A DNA stretch of 64,000 nt from positions 37,165,868-37,229,867 of the forward strand of contig JABBOT010000002.1 of NCBI GenBank assembly GCA_016165875.1. Reading direction: 5' to 3'. Position 1 is the first letter of the stretch; each line of letters opens with the position of its first letter. This document shows positions 10,211 to 22,819 of the stretch, in pieces. Made by a program: the position numbers and the translations under genes. Under the pieces are notes generated by a model, which worked only from the letters and a program-made list of their open reading frames with translations, searched no databases and was not told the origin of the DNA. This stretch comes from Acanthopleura granulata (Eukaryota; Mollusca; Polyplacophora; Chitonida; Chitonidae).

Positions 10211-10624
10211 GTAATAGAGACGCGACTTTCCCTTATTTCTGTTTTTTTCCCTTTCATGTGCAGAGTATTGCAAGAATGTAGACTAGACGGGATTGCGGCA
10301 GTCATATCACAAGTATATTAGGTCTGTCGAGATTTATTTTATTTTAGGCGCTTACAATTTCAGAAATAACTGTTTGACCACACTGACATGCATATTCCCT
10401 CTATCGTACATGCACTTAAGTGTGTGTACTGTACTTCTGGTAAACACTTTAGGTTTATTTGACTTCATTAGTCAGATAATTTATATGTTTTTTTTGTTTT
10501 TTTTTTAATTTTGAAATTTTGGGAGTGTTTGGGATGGAGTTGGGTGCATTCATAGATGTGAAAGAAAGCAACGGAATATATATGTATACCCAGTATGATG
10601 AAGGTTACATGTGCCAGTTCTTTT

Positions 10625-10745
10625 CCTTTTCATCGTGGATTTCGCCGGGATCCGTTTTCCTCCCATCATAATGCTGACGGCCGTCGTACAGGTGAAATAT
10701 TCTGGAGTACGGCGTAAGACACTAATAAAATAAAAGAAATAAATA
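10625..10745 (+). repeat. tRNA-derived SINE, 3' part, in the intron of the secreted-peptide gene
   Basis: Contains TCCTCCCATCATAATGCTGA and GGAGTACGGCGTAAGACACT ending in an A/T tail, in plus orientation. The head is missing. It ends about 30 bp before the acceptor of exon 2. Confidence 0.8.
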
Positions 10746-10772
10746 ACTCTTTCCCCATATGTATGCATTCAG

Positions 10773-10914
10773 GCTATCGGCCCGATTGACCCTGAATGGC
10801 CCAGTCGAAGCCCTTGCTCCAGTGGGTATGACTGCCCCAATGGACATTGCTGTGTGACCTCTTACGAAAAAAGAGGATATTTACCCCCATCGGAGATTAA
10901 CGGTGGAAGAACCG
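10773..10914 (+). CDS. Secreted cysteine-rich peptide, exon 2 (colipase/prokineticin/dickkopf-like cysteine pattern)
   Basis: 142 bp between acceptor TATGCATTCAG and donor ACCG|GTAAGA, phase 0 in and 1 out. It encodes AIGPIDPEWPSRSPCSSGYD then CPNGHCCVTSYEKRGYLPPS and EINGGRT. The cysteines are spaced C-x5-C-x4-CC. That spacing opens the colipase-fold domains of prokineticin/AVIT proteins, astakines and the second domain of dickkopf. The following R-G-Y-L-P-P lines up with their R/K-x-C-x-P, with the fifth Cys replaced by Tyr. The rest of the fold (C, C-x-C and C) would be in later exon(s), which I could not find. An open stretch at 11971-12104 fits by splice phase but does not look like the missing half. 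Function is unknown; in known relatives it is extracellular signalling or haematopoietic cytokine activity. Confidence 0.6.
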
Positions 10915-13900
10915 GTAAGACATTAAAAAAAAAATGGTGAAATTGTTTTGTTTTTTTTAATGCGGATTAAACAATACATGCTCATATGTACGCATTAATG
11001 TGTGTATGCATGCCATGCAATTGCAGTTTTGTTGAACTCTGATTCAGCTTTCAATCTATGCGACTGATGATTTTTTCAAACTATATATCCTATGCAAAAA
11101 CTAGAAAATATCGAAACGCAATTAGGAAGAGATTTATAAGCATATTTTCGTCAAATGAAGCAGGTGTGTCCGAGCTAAAGTATTCAAGACCGACACGATT
11201 TGTATTGCATACTGAAGCAAGCCTTGTAAAGGAGACAAGCGGAACGTTGGGGGTGTCTTTGATATCGACCACCGATGCTAATCCCAATCATACCATTGTC
11301 TCAGGTTTCATCTACCGGTATATTGGCGCGTTTAGCGTATGACACGTGACAAATGACACCACTGGGTATGCCATCTGTATGGTCGAAAAAACCACGAACA
11401 TCGTGAGGAATCGTACTCCTAGTACTGCTGTGCAAAGTTAGCTATTTTGTGCATGACAAATTCAATCGCACATCACTCCTACAGACAATTACTGCACCGT
11501 GCAAGTAATCATCAGTGACTGTATTCCTTTAGCAACATCTAAAACGATAAAAACAAACTGCATTTCGACATCGAGAAAAGCGAGGCCGACGTTAAGATTG
11601 TGAGAGCTGCAAAGCGTAATGTGCACATTTGACATTAAACTTGATGAGTTTTGTTCTTCTTGCAGGTCACTGTTTACCCTGCTTGGGATAGGATTTGGTT
11701 TGAAGAATGGTGTAGCGTTAGTCAGAAATAAAACACAGCAACGTCTTTGCAAACTAATTGTTTTCTTTTTATAGATAGTTTTCCGCGATTGTGCATAATC
11801 CATTGAGTTTATGGTATATAAATGCAGGATTACAAATGGTACCACGGGCAACAACTGTGGGGTACGATCATGTATAAGAAGTAAAGCATATATCTGAACC
11901 CGATTACTCGTTGTTTATGTGAGTGCAGCTATCGTTATGGTGTCACCTTAACATATTGCATTTCCTACAGGTTACATATTTCCGAATCTATTTCGAGCAG
12001 AAATTTTGATAAAATTCGTTAATTGCCACGGCAACATAAATACTTTTATCATGTATATATGTGGCCTGTCAAGTTATAGTCATTATAAGCTGAAAGAACT
12101 CCTGGTAAGAAAGTGAAGTTCAAGGAGCATATCTACCCTTGTCTCTCTTCTCGCCCCATGCGTGATATCATACCCCACGAAAGTATCTTTGTAATGTTGT
12201 TTGTATGTAAGACGGAAAAATTCACGCGGGTCAAAAGCTGATGTCACATGCAACACGTTTTCAATAGTGTTGTGGTTCTCCTGCCATATTAGGAGAACAG
12301 CCACAGGCCTGCTCTGCTAATTTAGGCCCTTTCTCACAGTTCCCGTAAGTTTCATCCGGTATATTCCATTTGGTTTCTCCAGATGCATAGTCCATATATA
12401 GTTCATAATGGGTTTAGCTGGAATACTATTAAGTCATGTGAAACATTATAAGGTGAAAATGCAAAGTTCTACTTTGGGGTTTCCAAATGAAATTAATAAA
12501 TCATTAAGACGAATAACGCCACTCGTTTTCTGGTTTCTCACCGTAAGATTGTGAGATAGTTAAAAGCACTCGAGCTTCGACTTGTTTGTAAATCAATGCG
12601 AAATAATCAATTCTCCACAACTCTGCATCTAGGTGTGAGATGAGGCGGACAATTTCCACGAGCTATTATGATGTAGCCCGCATCTGTCTTCTGTACTCAC
12701 CCGTCAGTAATACAGAGTAATAATGAGAGTCATTCTGTCCGTGGTAAATCAACCGGTATGGCCAAAATGTTTTGTCTGCATTCTACAAGGATGATTGTTA
12801 CGAAAAAAGTGGAAAAAAAAAACAAATGAACAAACAGAAAAAAAACACAAAAACCTGTTTAAATCGAATTAGTTCACAATGCGTTAGAGCACAAATTATT
12901 TTTAGGCTATCCTTGTGGGCGTGTAAATGGCAAGATTTGTATTAGAATTACGCGCAGTGTAGGCCTACATGTACACATCAGAAAATGTCTATACATGGTG
13001 TATCACAAGGCATTTAAGCTGTAGAATATTGCTAACTGAAAAAACAGCAGTGATTTAACTACATATGGTCAGTATTTATATCGCTGAAGTTAAGATCAAG
13101 TTTTTCACTGCCAGTTTGTCCTCACAGTTTTGTTTTTGATACAGTGAAAATGGCGAAGTCCAGCAAATAACAGACAATAAGGCTGTGCATAATACTATGC
13201 GATCTGAACAGGCGAAATTAAATGAAACTTGTTATAACTATTAGGTGACGTAATCAAAGCGGTTGTGGTTCAGTAGCCTTAATACAATATATATGAAATA
13301 TCTCGGGTTTTCATCCATAGGTCTAAGTCATGTTTCAAAGATGGTCCCGTGCCGTGACGTACTTTGCAGTGTGCGTTAAACAACTGAAGTTTTAGCTAGT
13401 ACCAAGCCAAACATCCAGCTCTCTAATTGCGTGATTTTGCTTACACATCAGGAAAGGCATAACCATAGTGGATGTGTGTACGATATGTTTGTTGTTTCCT
13501 GTGGCAAATTACTGATCAACTTCCAAACATAAAGTGACATTACAACGATGATATTCCATTTCGTGAACACAACGTTCTCATTTGCAAATCCTGATACACG
13601 ATAGTATAACCCATAGGCTTGGTCACACCTGGGAAGAGCGCTCAATGCTCTTGACAGGACACACCTTCTCATATAACTTCCTGTTTAGCGAAGTTTTACG
13701 AAGAGCTCGTAACGTTTCGTGAAAGGTAGCCTAACTATCGTGCCGACGTATCTCTACAGAATGCGCCATCATAACGGTTACTTTTGATATGGAACTTACA
13801 CCCTGTTTGTGAAATGCACCCCCGGCATTCAAATAATTATTCCCAAAAATGCACAGATTGGAAGGTACATTTACGCTCCATACATCACCGTGTTCACACG

Positions 13901-13919
13901 TAAAAAAACAGTACGTTGG
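10915..13919. other. Non-coding interval, nothing recognised
   Basis: AT-rich sequence without a recognisable coding exon or repeat copy. One 134-bp stretch at 11971-12104 is open, has good splice signals (CCTACAG before, CTG|GTAAGA after) and fits the phase of the upstream peptide gene. Its translation has no family resemblance, so it is noted only as a possibility. Confidence 0.4.
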
Positions 13920-14204
13920 CTTTGACATTTTTGACCTTGTCAAATTGATAGATGGTTACAATAAACCTTGACCCTCTGTGAAATGGATAAGCACGTGACC
14001 GGAAGATGTTAGGGAGCAAACGAACTGATGGCTCAAGCACACCACAGATGAGATCATATCAACAGATCGACAAACAAACCAGCCAGTGTCGGAGATCGGC
14101 TCAGAGATTACCACAGCTTATTATCTTTCATTTACTTCCTGCGCATGTATCTGATTTCTGTCTGCAATTGAGGGACACCAAGACTCATCATTCACGTCAG
14201 AAGA

Positions 14205-14411
14205 ATGGCAGCTGTTAATTTGCTGCATCTAAAATCCAAAATACAACCCCAGTCCCAACAATTACCTCCTCTATTAAGTAGATACAGAACAAACAAGTTG
14301 ATTACATATGTCCCTACATGTGTGCGACTAACTGTCAAGCCAAGGGAACAAGACGGATTGTGGGTGGAACTACAGGGCATGAAAGAGCATGTTGCGTCAA
14401 TTATCTGTCGG
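14205..14411 (+). CDS. Candidate first coding exon, N4BP1/KHNYN KH-like N-terminus
   Basis: A 69-codon exon from ATG at 14205 to the donor CGG|GTAAGA, phase 0 out. It starts MAAVNLLHLKSKIQPQSQQL and ends DGLWVELQGMKEHVASIICR. The last part resembles the KH-like N-terminus of N4BP1/KHNYN-type proteins (pattern h-W-h-Q-L-x-G-x-x-E-x-h), which precede a NYN ribonuclease domain. No NYN domain or further exon was recognised downstream. The paralogous place in copy A (minus, about 46296-46100) keeps the ATG and upstream context but has several stops. So this is either a surviving exon of a decaying gene or a chance ORF. Family assignment is weak. Confidence 0.3.
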
Positions 14412-15433
14412 GTAAGAAAATAGGCAAATAGTTGACCGGTATGACGCATATTGCGACCAGGCACTGGCTTTTCAACCCAGATATCAATGAACAAAGAGAT
14501 TGGCTAGATGTATATCTGTCCCAGGGACGAATGAAAAAGACAATACTATGTAGACTCTTTAAACTGACAATGCCGTAAGACATACCCAACAAATAACCTA
14601 TGATACGTCGACACAATGAGTAATGTGGCTACCCTTGATATATATTAGCTAGGCATTCCAAAAGAACACAAAGTAAGGAATATTACAGCCTTGATATATT
14701 AACTCCAACCAAAACCTGACATCAGGGTGGGATGTTCCAAATAAAAGCCTATCCGGAATGCCTCGCGGATCTTTCACGACACACTTTGAACAAAATTTTT
14801 TTCTACCACAAAACATGTTTCCCTTTATCTACAAGAGAACTTCCATTAGCGCCACACTCTGGCGTCATTTGTGAAAAATAAGAAACCACCTCGGGCGGAG
14901 TTTCTCAGACGACGCTTTACGCCTTAAAAAGAGGACCAAAGAGGAAAAACCTTAACAGCTCCTGCATCACTGCTGGACTTCGAAACATGAAGACACCGGA
15001 TACAAACAGATAAATAATTTATCAGCTACATAACAGCTGGCATATTTCCTCATTTGCGTGTCTTTCACACATTAACATGAACACTTGGAATAAAACACTA
15101 TCTGAGGTAACTTGACAAGACGCTAACTTCACCGATTACCTTTGACTATTTGCCAATTAGTACACTGTGATCGATTCTCTGGCTTTACGTTCCATCGAGC
15201 CGTATTGGTTCGGCCAGTCTTTGCTGTTCCAACGTTTTGGCAGGGACAGCGACTAGTTGGAAAGTTGTGCATCTTTTCCACGGATTCTCTTAGTTGTTTT
15301 CATTCAGCTCCATGCTTCGTGATATTGTTATGTATAGAATGAATGATACTTCAGTTTTGCACCGTCACAATTCCCAGATTTCCGCCCAAGAACACTATCA
15401 CTCTCATGTTTTGCAGATTCTGAGAAGTCATAA

Positions 15434-15505
15434 GATTTTTTAAAATTTATTTGCCTGTGGCTTTAAACGCCGTGCTCCTAAACTTTTCAATGAAAGAAAG
15501 TCTTG
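15434..15505 (-). repeat. Very degenerate SINE 3' fragment
   Basis: The plus strand reads TTTAAACGCCGTGCTCCTAA after a T/A-rich start, resembling the GTTTTACGCCGTACTCAAG part of the family. Low confidence because of divergence. Confidence 0.35.
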
Positions 15506-15737
15506 TACTTCCAATAAACTAATCACATGCGATATTTCAAATATTAAAATTATGTAAATGGTTCGTGAGTGATTTTGGTGTTTCATGTTCCGTTTCATGG
15601 CTGCGTTTAAACAAATATAGTGCCAAAACTTTAAAATGAATGTCTTTTCAGGAGCATCTTTGTCAGTTGCAAGATTTCTTTCTGAGATGCGGAAAAATCA
15701 CACAAAAATCAAGCTATGCTAAATGAAAAGAACATTC

Positions 15738-16105
15738 AAAACTGTGCCTAAAAATACCTTCACCTGATTTTTTTTGGATTTTTTGTCACCAAAATAATTG
15801 CAGTCAAATGTTTTGATCGTATGGTGGATGTTTTGGACCATATTGATAATACGGTTCACCAGTGATGTCAGACCCACTTTCCTCTGACCCTAAAGCAAAT
15901 TCTTAATGTAATTTTAGCTATTTCATACACATGCAAACCGTATAGGAGCACTCTTCACAGGGACTTTATTCAGAGAGGAGCATAAATGTGTACAGAAAGT
16001 TTTGTGACGTCACTATTGAACCACATTATCAATGTGGTCCATAAAACCCACCATACCTAAATCAAATCTAAAAAAAATCAGTGAAGATATTTTCAGATAC
16101 AGTTT
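15738..16105. mobile_element. Foldback (long inverted-repeat) element, copy 2
   Basis: Arms begin CAAAACTGTGCCTAAAAATA on the left and end as the inverse near 16105. Both arms hold the family core GGTGG-(4-6 nt)-TTTGGACCATATTGA and a TGACGTCA-like word (GTGATGTCA on the left, GTGACGTCA on the right). It shares sequence with the element at 3441-3863. It lies within copy C and has no ORF. Confidence 0.7.
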
Positions 16106-16369
16106 TTAATACTCTTTTCATTCATCATAACTTGGTTTTTGTTGTCTTTCCCTTTAAACATTAAACATGGAAAACAGGTATATTTTGGGTTATGACTAGG
16201 AAACAGACTAGTTGTTAGTTCTCTAGAATATGAATTCAGCGAAAAGCAATAGCTAACCCTCATTGCTTTAGATTGTGGTGAACTTTTGCAGCACAGGAAA
16301 CCAAAACGGCACTGAGTTTGCGTGTTTTAAACTAACTCTGCCTCAAGTATCTCTGTATTTGCTCATCAA

Positions 16370-16790
16370 GGATTCGTTTGTAGAAGAACATTTTGTGGAC
16401 TGTTTCCCTATTAAGGAAATGTCTGGAAAGGCCAACCCTCTGGATGGATTTTCCCTAGAATAAATTTAATTTGGGCACTATAACTCCAATTGCTCTCTAT
16501 TTACCGGTCAAGGTGTGTTATCTCAACTACCTTTGTTCACAAAATACTGTGTGATCGGGAACGGTTCTCCAATTTTCTTCTCAACCTAGGTCGACAAGGT
16601 GCGTACCTTATCGATCTCCCACAGCCTTTATTGGTTTCACGGCCAAATGGGAGATCATGCAACAGTAATGTTAATGACTTGGTACCCTGGACAACTGTTG
16701 ATATCTCAGCTTTCGGTCCCTATTGTCTGACCTATTGTCTATGTTGGACTGGAAACTTTAAAGCATCCCAACGAAGATTCTAGATTTAAT
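16370..16790 (+). repeat. Block conserved in all three duplicated copies
   Basis: Holds GTGGACTGTTTCCCTATTAA, CAATTGCTCTCTATTTACCG and ATCGATCTCCCACAGCC. The same block recurs inverted at 44170-44480 (copy A) and 57200-57590 (copy B). In C and B one frame is open over the same stretch (GAYLIDLPQPLLVSRP against GAYGIDLPPLLLVSQS), while in A it is broken. No known domain is recognised. It could be an old exon or just the least diverged part of the duplication. Confidence 0.55.
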
Positions 16791-17465
16791 TTGCAGTGGT
16801 ATGAAATCCACTCGGCTCATAATGCCAGACAGTCTTCATGCGACTTCTGTTTTTTCGAAATTATTAATTGCTGTCTTTATTATTTCTCCTCATTCAGGTC
16901 TCTGTTATGTAAAAATGCAACTGTAGAGTCTTGGAAAATGGACACAGTTCAGGGAATCTGTCATACTTCCGGAAGTATAACTGACATTTTCTCTGACACT
17001 AAGCCGTATAGCCGATGCATCAGACACACGTCTTGGACAAGGGTAATTATGTAGTAGCACGTGCAGTGAAAGTCTAGAGGTTGTCCTGCATCTTTTTTGC
17101 AATATTTGGTCAAAATGGTCGGCTAGTGCGTGTTCATCAGTTCCGTATTTCCATAGTCCTGGGCAAACAGGACATCGTTACATATAAATCCCTCCATTGC
17201 AAAGTCTATGTAATGAGCTTTTCTCAAACAAGGAGGATGTATTTTTAGTGAGACAAGAAGATCTGAAGTGTTAAATATGTCGATTATAATGTGACGTTTT
17301 GATGAGGGCAATAACCAATTTTGCTTGACATCAGTTTGCAAAAGTTTAAGGGAGAGGAAATGTAGTGAAAATAAGAATTCCACGAGAACTATGTAGATGT
17401 ACAACAACAAGGGAGAATGAAAACGTTTAGAACTTTCTCGCTAAATTTGTCTTTAAGCGATTTAC

Positions 17466-17552
17466 CTCCTCCTACCATACAACTCTGGCCGGCGTCGTAT
17501 AATTGAAATATTCTTGAGTACGGCGTAAAACACCAATGAGATAAATAAATGG
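17466..17552 (+). repeat. tRNA-derived SINE 3' fragment
   Basis: GGCCGGCGTCGTATAATTGA followed by AATATTCTTGAGTACGGCGT and AAAACACCAAT with an AAATA tail, plus orientation. 5' truncated. Confidence 0.8.
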
Positions 17553-17789
17553 AGCGGTTTACTAATATACAAAGCTCCTAATCATAATGCTATAGCTATA
17601 CATCGGATCCAATGTATAAAACACTGGCGTGCAATATTTATGGTGTAAAACATTCCATTGTTATCCGAAATATGATCAAGTAGCCCTATGGGTGTCTCCC
17701 GCCATGATTACTAACTTCATGCGATCGATACACCTCCAGTCTGATCTCAGAGTATATAATACGGAGATAATATCAAGTGTTAGTCTTTT

Positions 17790-17960
17790 CCAAGAATTTG
17801 TCTCGTCTGGCCCGGACACGTATACAATTTGTCCGATTTGCGGAACTCAGCCACGGCGGGTGAGGAAAGCGATGAGAAACAATCTGGGCGATTCGTGGTA
17901 AACTTCTTGGCTGAGTCAGCAGCGGTCTGCAACGTGTGGGTCGAGAAGAATGAACGGGCT
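17790..17960 (-). pseudogene. Broken copy (C) of the DKLYTCPGQ exon
   Basis: On the minus strand this encodes FRKSDKLYTCPGQT and then runs into a stop after a two-base insertion relative to copy B (55895-56095). Differences from copies A and B in the core are mostly synonymous (TAC/TAT, ACG/ACC, TCG/TCT), suggesting it once coded for protein. Confidence 0.5.
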
Positions 17961-18491
17961 GTTTACGAGAGCACATCTGCCACGGAACACCGATTTACAT
18001 TGTTCACTAATTATTCTGTGTGGGTTTACTAGTTTTACACGGGCAGGGGGTGGGTTAGTCTTGGTTGTCCAGACAATAACGGATGTTTTCCCCTCTTTCG
18101 AGAGTCGTGGATACCAACCCAGTCCGGCCTTCTCACGGACAAGACCGAGTCAGTCTATTTCCAGTAATTTTCACATGACAAGTCCACGTAAGACTTCGTT
18201 GTCTTACGACTGAAACATTGTTAAGTACGACGTCAAACCTTCAGCACGCACACACTCACTCCATGTAAGACTCGCGCAGAGGGAATCTGACAACAAAGAA
18301 ACAAACCTAGATTGATTTTCAAGTTGAAGGCCACAGTAAATTTGCCATTTATGGACATATCAAAGGGTAGCTCTGAGCTACATCTGACGAAGAACACGAC
18401 TTAACTCACGAAATGCCATGAACGTCTATTATATCCGACTTGGGTAAGGGCATAAGGTGGCAACTGATGTTTCATCCCTGTATAGTTTTGT

Positions 18492-18516
18492 GTAACAATC
18501 CCAGCGGGATTGTTAC
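18492..18516. other. Perfect 11-bp hairpin, 3-nt loop
   Basis: Arms GTAACAATCCC and GGGATTGTTAC around AGC. The corresponding positions of copies A and B are not palindromic, so it arose in copy C. No poly-T run follows it. Confidence 0.6.
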
Positions 18517-21500
18517 TGTACCAGGTGTAGATGGACCTCTTTTCCAACTTTGTTCTCTGGAACACTGGCATTCTATTAGGTTATCCATCTACTTATGGGA
18601 GTGCGTTGGTGATAGATATGAATCTGACTGAATTCATATCCAATCCCAGACCAGAAGAAGTACTTGTCTGATTTGATTTATTCCATTTGTATTCTTGCGC
18701 CGCACTGATGAATAAATCACTTTGTATAACGGGGCCAAGATAAGGGGTAGGGGAAACACCATTGTTTGAGCTGAATTTATTTATTCTTTAATTTGCATTT
18801 AACGGTAGTTTCTTTTAAAAGATGGTAGTCAGACCAGGTGTGTAAGTAAGATCCCGATATGAAGAGTTGGATTCAAACTTGGGGTCTCACTCGTCAGCGT
18901 TCTCTGAAAACTATGCTTGAAGCTTGAACATTGGTCTTATCTGTACAAAAACCATTGCAACTTGTCGTTAAGAGTGTCCTATGGTTTTCCCCACGTGGTT
19001 GATGGTTTGTGCGCGTGAATACAACGATTCCTTTATTTCCATAGACTTTGTATACGTACCAGTTTTTTGAAAGCAATTTCCTAAACAAAAATTGACTGAA
19101 TGTTGTATACTTGCTGAATGCTTTGCATGTCGCTGTTTACCTTGTGTTTTTGCTGTTGTACATACATTAAAATGGCTGCTCTATTACGCTTGTAACTGCA
19201 GATATTATAACAACGGCCTGGAGAAGATAGCTGTCCCAGGTGATGACTTGGACTCTCGCATACCTGACGGCCAAATTGACGTCATCCCTTGATAAGCCCT
19301 ATCGCATGTCTTGTCTGTGAGTTTAATATTCACCGGCTCTCACCACACGGTTTAATTTTCACTTCCGGGCTGTCACACAGACTACGTATCCGACATCTGC
19401 TTCATAAGTGCCGTCTGACAGCTAAATGTCTCTTGGTACCTACTGAAATTATAGAGTCGTAAGGATTTGGGTCACGAGAAAGGTCAATTGAATGCACCAG
19501 TGCGACAAGTTCTTATTGGGATGCCAAGCTAAGAGGATTCAGTGGTAAAGCCTTTCTAAAATAACGACCTAATATGTTTCCTTTTAGAACTGTTTTTGTT
19601 TTAATCCCAGGAGGCCATATTTTCACCATAAGGCCTCGCGATATCCTCGTTGATTGCTTTGGAATAGAAACTGGAGTTCCAAGATAAGTAGTGATTCTCG
19701 GTTCAGCAGGAACAATTCAGCTCTTGGTGTAAACTTTACCCAGATTCCCGATCGTCACTATCTGGAACGCCAGAGCCTGGCTCAGTACTGAAATTGGCTC
19801 ACACCGCAGGCAATATTATTCCTGCTCATCCGTAACTTAGTGCTCAGAAACAGGCGACAGATCAAACACTGGGCCTGTTTGCAAATCGTGATTTTCTGAC
19901 CTGTTATACTTGAAAAACAAAGCTTTCCTAGATTTACTGAAGTAAAAGGCATTAGTTGCGCGTCTGTAAACAACATTCTATATGGTAGACATGTCTGCCC
20001 TCAATAAAAGTGTTCGTGGTATATATAACAGGTCAACCATTCGATACCGAATGACTGGGGACTACAGCAGGACAACGATTGAGGATTTGCGCCTTAATGA
20101 ATGTCAGTTACATTATCGCCATTAACAACACGATTCCAGTAGAGTTAATACTGCTGTAAATTCTAGGCCAGCCATCAAGTAAGGGCTTTACGTGAACCTA
20201 TTCCACGATATTTGTGTTGTGGAATTGTCAGTTTGGTTGACCACCAGAACTAAGTACTAAATTCAGCACCCTTTCTAACAGTTTATTCTTTTCTAACGAA
20301 TGTATACGTCTGATGAGGATGTGTGACGCATAAATTTCTGTGAAGTTGTGGTGGTTAACATCTTAATATTGTGCCATAAATGATAATTGTTATTGTCAGT
20401 GGCAAAGCAACGTCAATAATGACTAATTTATAGTCATAACGCTCATACTACTCATCAGACTGAACCTTGGAAGCCAGTTAAAACTGTTATCTATTGTACA
20501 TTACCCGGTTAAGTATGGCAGCATTTACATAGGTATGGATTAAGAAAGACGATAAAACTTTCAATACTCAACGACTTTGCCAGACTAGATATTAAGACGT
20601 CAAAAACTACCGAGTCAAGTAGCCAGATTTTGTGTTTTTAAATCGACACCACTGGGAACTTCCGGAGAGCCTTTGCTCGGAAATGGCAACATGTTTGATT
20701 TGTACAAAGGCGTCATTATACGCCAGTGAGATTATTTACATGTTGTCATACAGAACTCATGAGGTAGTTTGTCACTATTAATGACGATTGTATGGCATCA
20801 GGACAATATGTGATGTCAATACATATGCAATTAATATATCCATAATTATAATTTTGTGGAAAATTAATTTTTTAGAGAAAAGATGCACCCAATAACACAC
20901 GCACTGTGAACAGGAGAGGTATAGTTTAGTTGGGGTTTTCTTGGACAGGGCCCCTTACCTTCAAATAATCATAGCCTTGCGTAGACATGCAACCTTGCCC
21001 CACAAGGCCACGTAGTTACTACTTGTTACACAAACTACTGGTTACATAAGCAAAGTTATGCAAAAAAGAGGAAGCGATATTTCCCGTATCTCCGCAGGGC
21101 AACACTTGATGATGTGGACATTGCAGCTAAAACCACAGAGTCTGACTTGAACGTGTTGGATTTGCTAAAAGTTTATGAACATTCAATGCGCCTGTGTTCA
21201 TTGGTGCAGATGTTTGCCTTGATTTGTTTCCTAACCTACCATAGTTTTATTCGGCTAAAACGCAACCGAACCACAAACGCAATAAACTAAATATTTTTCG
21301 TTTGGGTACAATCCATGCTGTACTAAACTAGAAGAATTAGGCTTGCTGGAAAAGACTGTCAGCAGAATTGCTGCTAAAGGACAGAGTCTTGCTAGAAAGA
21401 AGGCCTGAGTGGATGGTTCCTGTGGGTTTGTCCTTTGATAAACAGATCACTTAAGATCCTGGTCATGCAGGTAGGTTTGTATGTCCTACGATACACTCAA

Positions 21501-22819
21501 ACTCTTGATAATGCATTAACCCCCAGATTTACATTAGGTGCCGGAGGATTTATACTGCAGCGTCCAGGTCGTGTTAAATTATCCCAATCTTCAATAACCT
21601 TAAATGATCAGTGAAGACAGTAAGTAGTATTCCATTGCCGTAAAATGTGGATAAGAGGCTTACACCATGAACAAAACCTTAATTGGTATTTTCTTTTTCT
21701 TAGATATCATGTGATCCTGAAAATTAGCAGAGGAGTTGTTTTTCTGCAGTCAGGAGTTAGAAAGAAAATTGAAAATACTAATTTGGGGATTACAAACACA
21801 TTGCACGAAACATCTGAAAAAATCAATTAACTTTTTAGGCCGAACTTCTTCAGAGTTGACATTTTTTCTGTCATAAGGGTATTTCTTTTTTACGTCCCTA
21901 ATTTATTTAATACGACAGATAAAACGATGATTTACAGTGTATAAACTGGAAATATATTACATTTAAAGATCCACAAGCATGACTATTTTGAGTAATGAGG
22001 AGATCTGTTCAATGTTGTTTACGGTGCTGTTTAGTTCTTTAGTGTAGTACTTCACAGCTTCCGGTATATGTGTGCTCTGAAGCAATTACATGCAGTTAGT
22101 GTGCAAGCACTGCAGGGTTCGCACACAAAACGATATGTATTACTGGACCTCTTCAAGCCGTGCATCAGTTTCCCAATGTCGACAGTGCATATACAGAGAT
22201 TAACGTATCTGCGAAGTTTTTCTTAGAAGGGGGAAGACATGAAGAAATCAGGATGAGCTATAAAGTTCTGAGAATTGGCCTTAAATATCCCTGAACTCAG
22301 ACGTTCATTTCCTGGCGGCTACATTCTAATGACATCTTCTCCGCTCATTTTTATCATTGATACGGTCTAGCCACAGTTCCATAGCTTAACACCTACATAA
22401 TGACTACTTATATACACAGAACACAAATTCTGAGCTGGTGTTGTCACTACTTAGCCTATGGAAATCTGTGCTCCCTATATGCGCATTGGCCTGATGTGCT
22501 CCGTGAAGTGCAAGTGTGTATAATTTTTTACTTTCCTTGCAAACCTTTTAAAAATGGTCGAATATTTAAGATTAGTTGGGAATTTATTAGGAAAATGCTA
22601 CAGAATTAACAGAAGTTTTCAAACTATATAAAGTATGATGACTTTTACAGTATAAAAATGTTCGCATAAGAAGTAAGCATGATTCGATTTGATGATTGCT
22701 GCAGAAAATTGCAGGAAACTTACGATTTAATGGCTCATTAACAATGTGAATCATTGTATGTGGCTTATCCTTGAATCAGTGTTACCCCGCGTCAGTACGA
22801 CGTTCATACAGGTGTAATG

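Larger units (their letters stand above)
13920..22560 (-). repeat. Diverged segmental duplication, copy C (inverted)
   Basis: Reverse complement of this stretch is collinear with copy A. Anchors: 13920-14200 with 46340-46540; 14480-14960 with 45570-46080; 16370-16790 with 44170-44480; 17800-18490 with 41790-42890; 19215-19300 with 40975-41045; 20060-20260 with 39820-40240; 20420-20600 with 39430-39640; 22240-22330 with 37690-37760. Examples of shared words are GTGTCCGGGCCAG and GGGATGA next to CCACCTTATGCCCTTACCC. Divergence by eye is about 20-30 percent with many indels. It contains a foldback element, a KH-like exon and degraded exon copies described separately. Confidence 0.8.

Noticed and set aside
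11971..12104. Open stretch with acceptor and donor in the right phase after the cysteine-rich exon
   Set aside because: Only 44 codons, AT-rich, two Cys in the wrong spacing; an open frame of this length is expected by chance fairly often.
19192..19292. Possible third exon of the secreted cysteine-rich gene (RYYNNGLEKIAVPGDD)
   Set aside because: The splice phase does not fit exon 2, and the stretch belongs to copy C, where the matching A sequence shows no coding in this direction.
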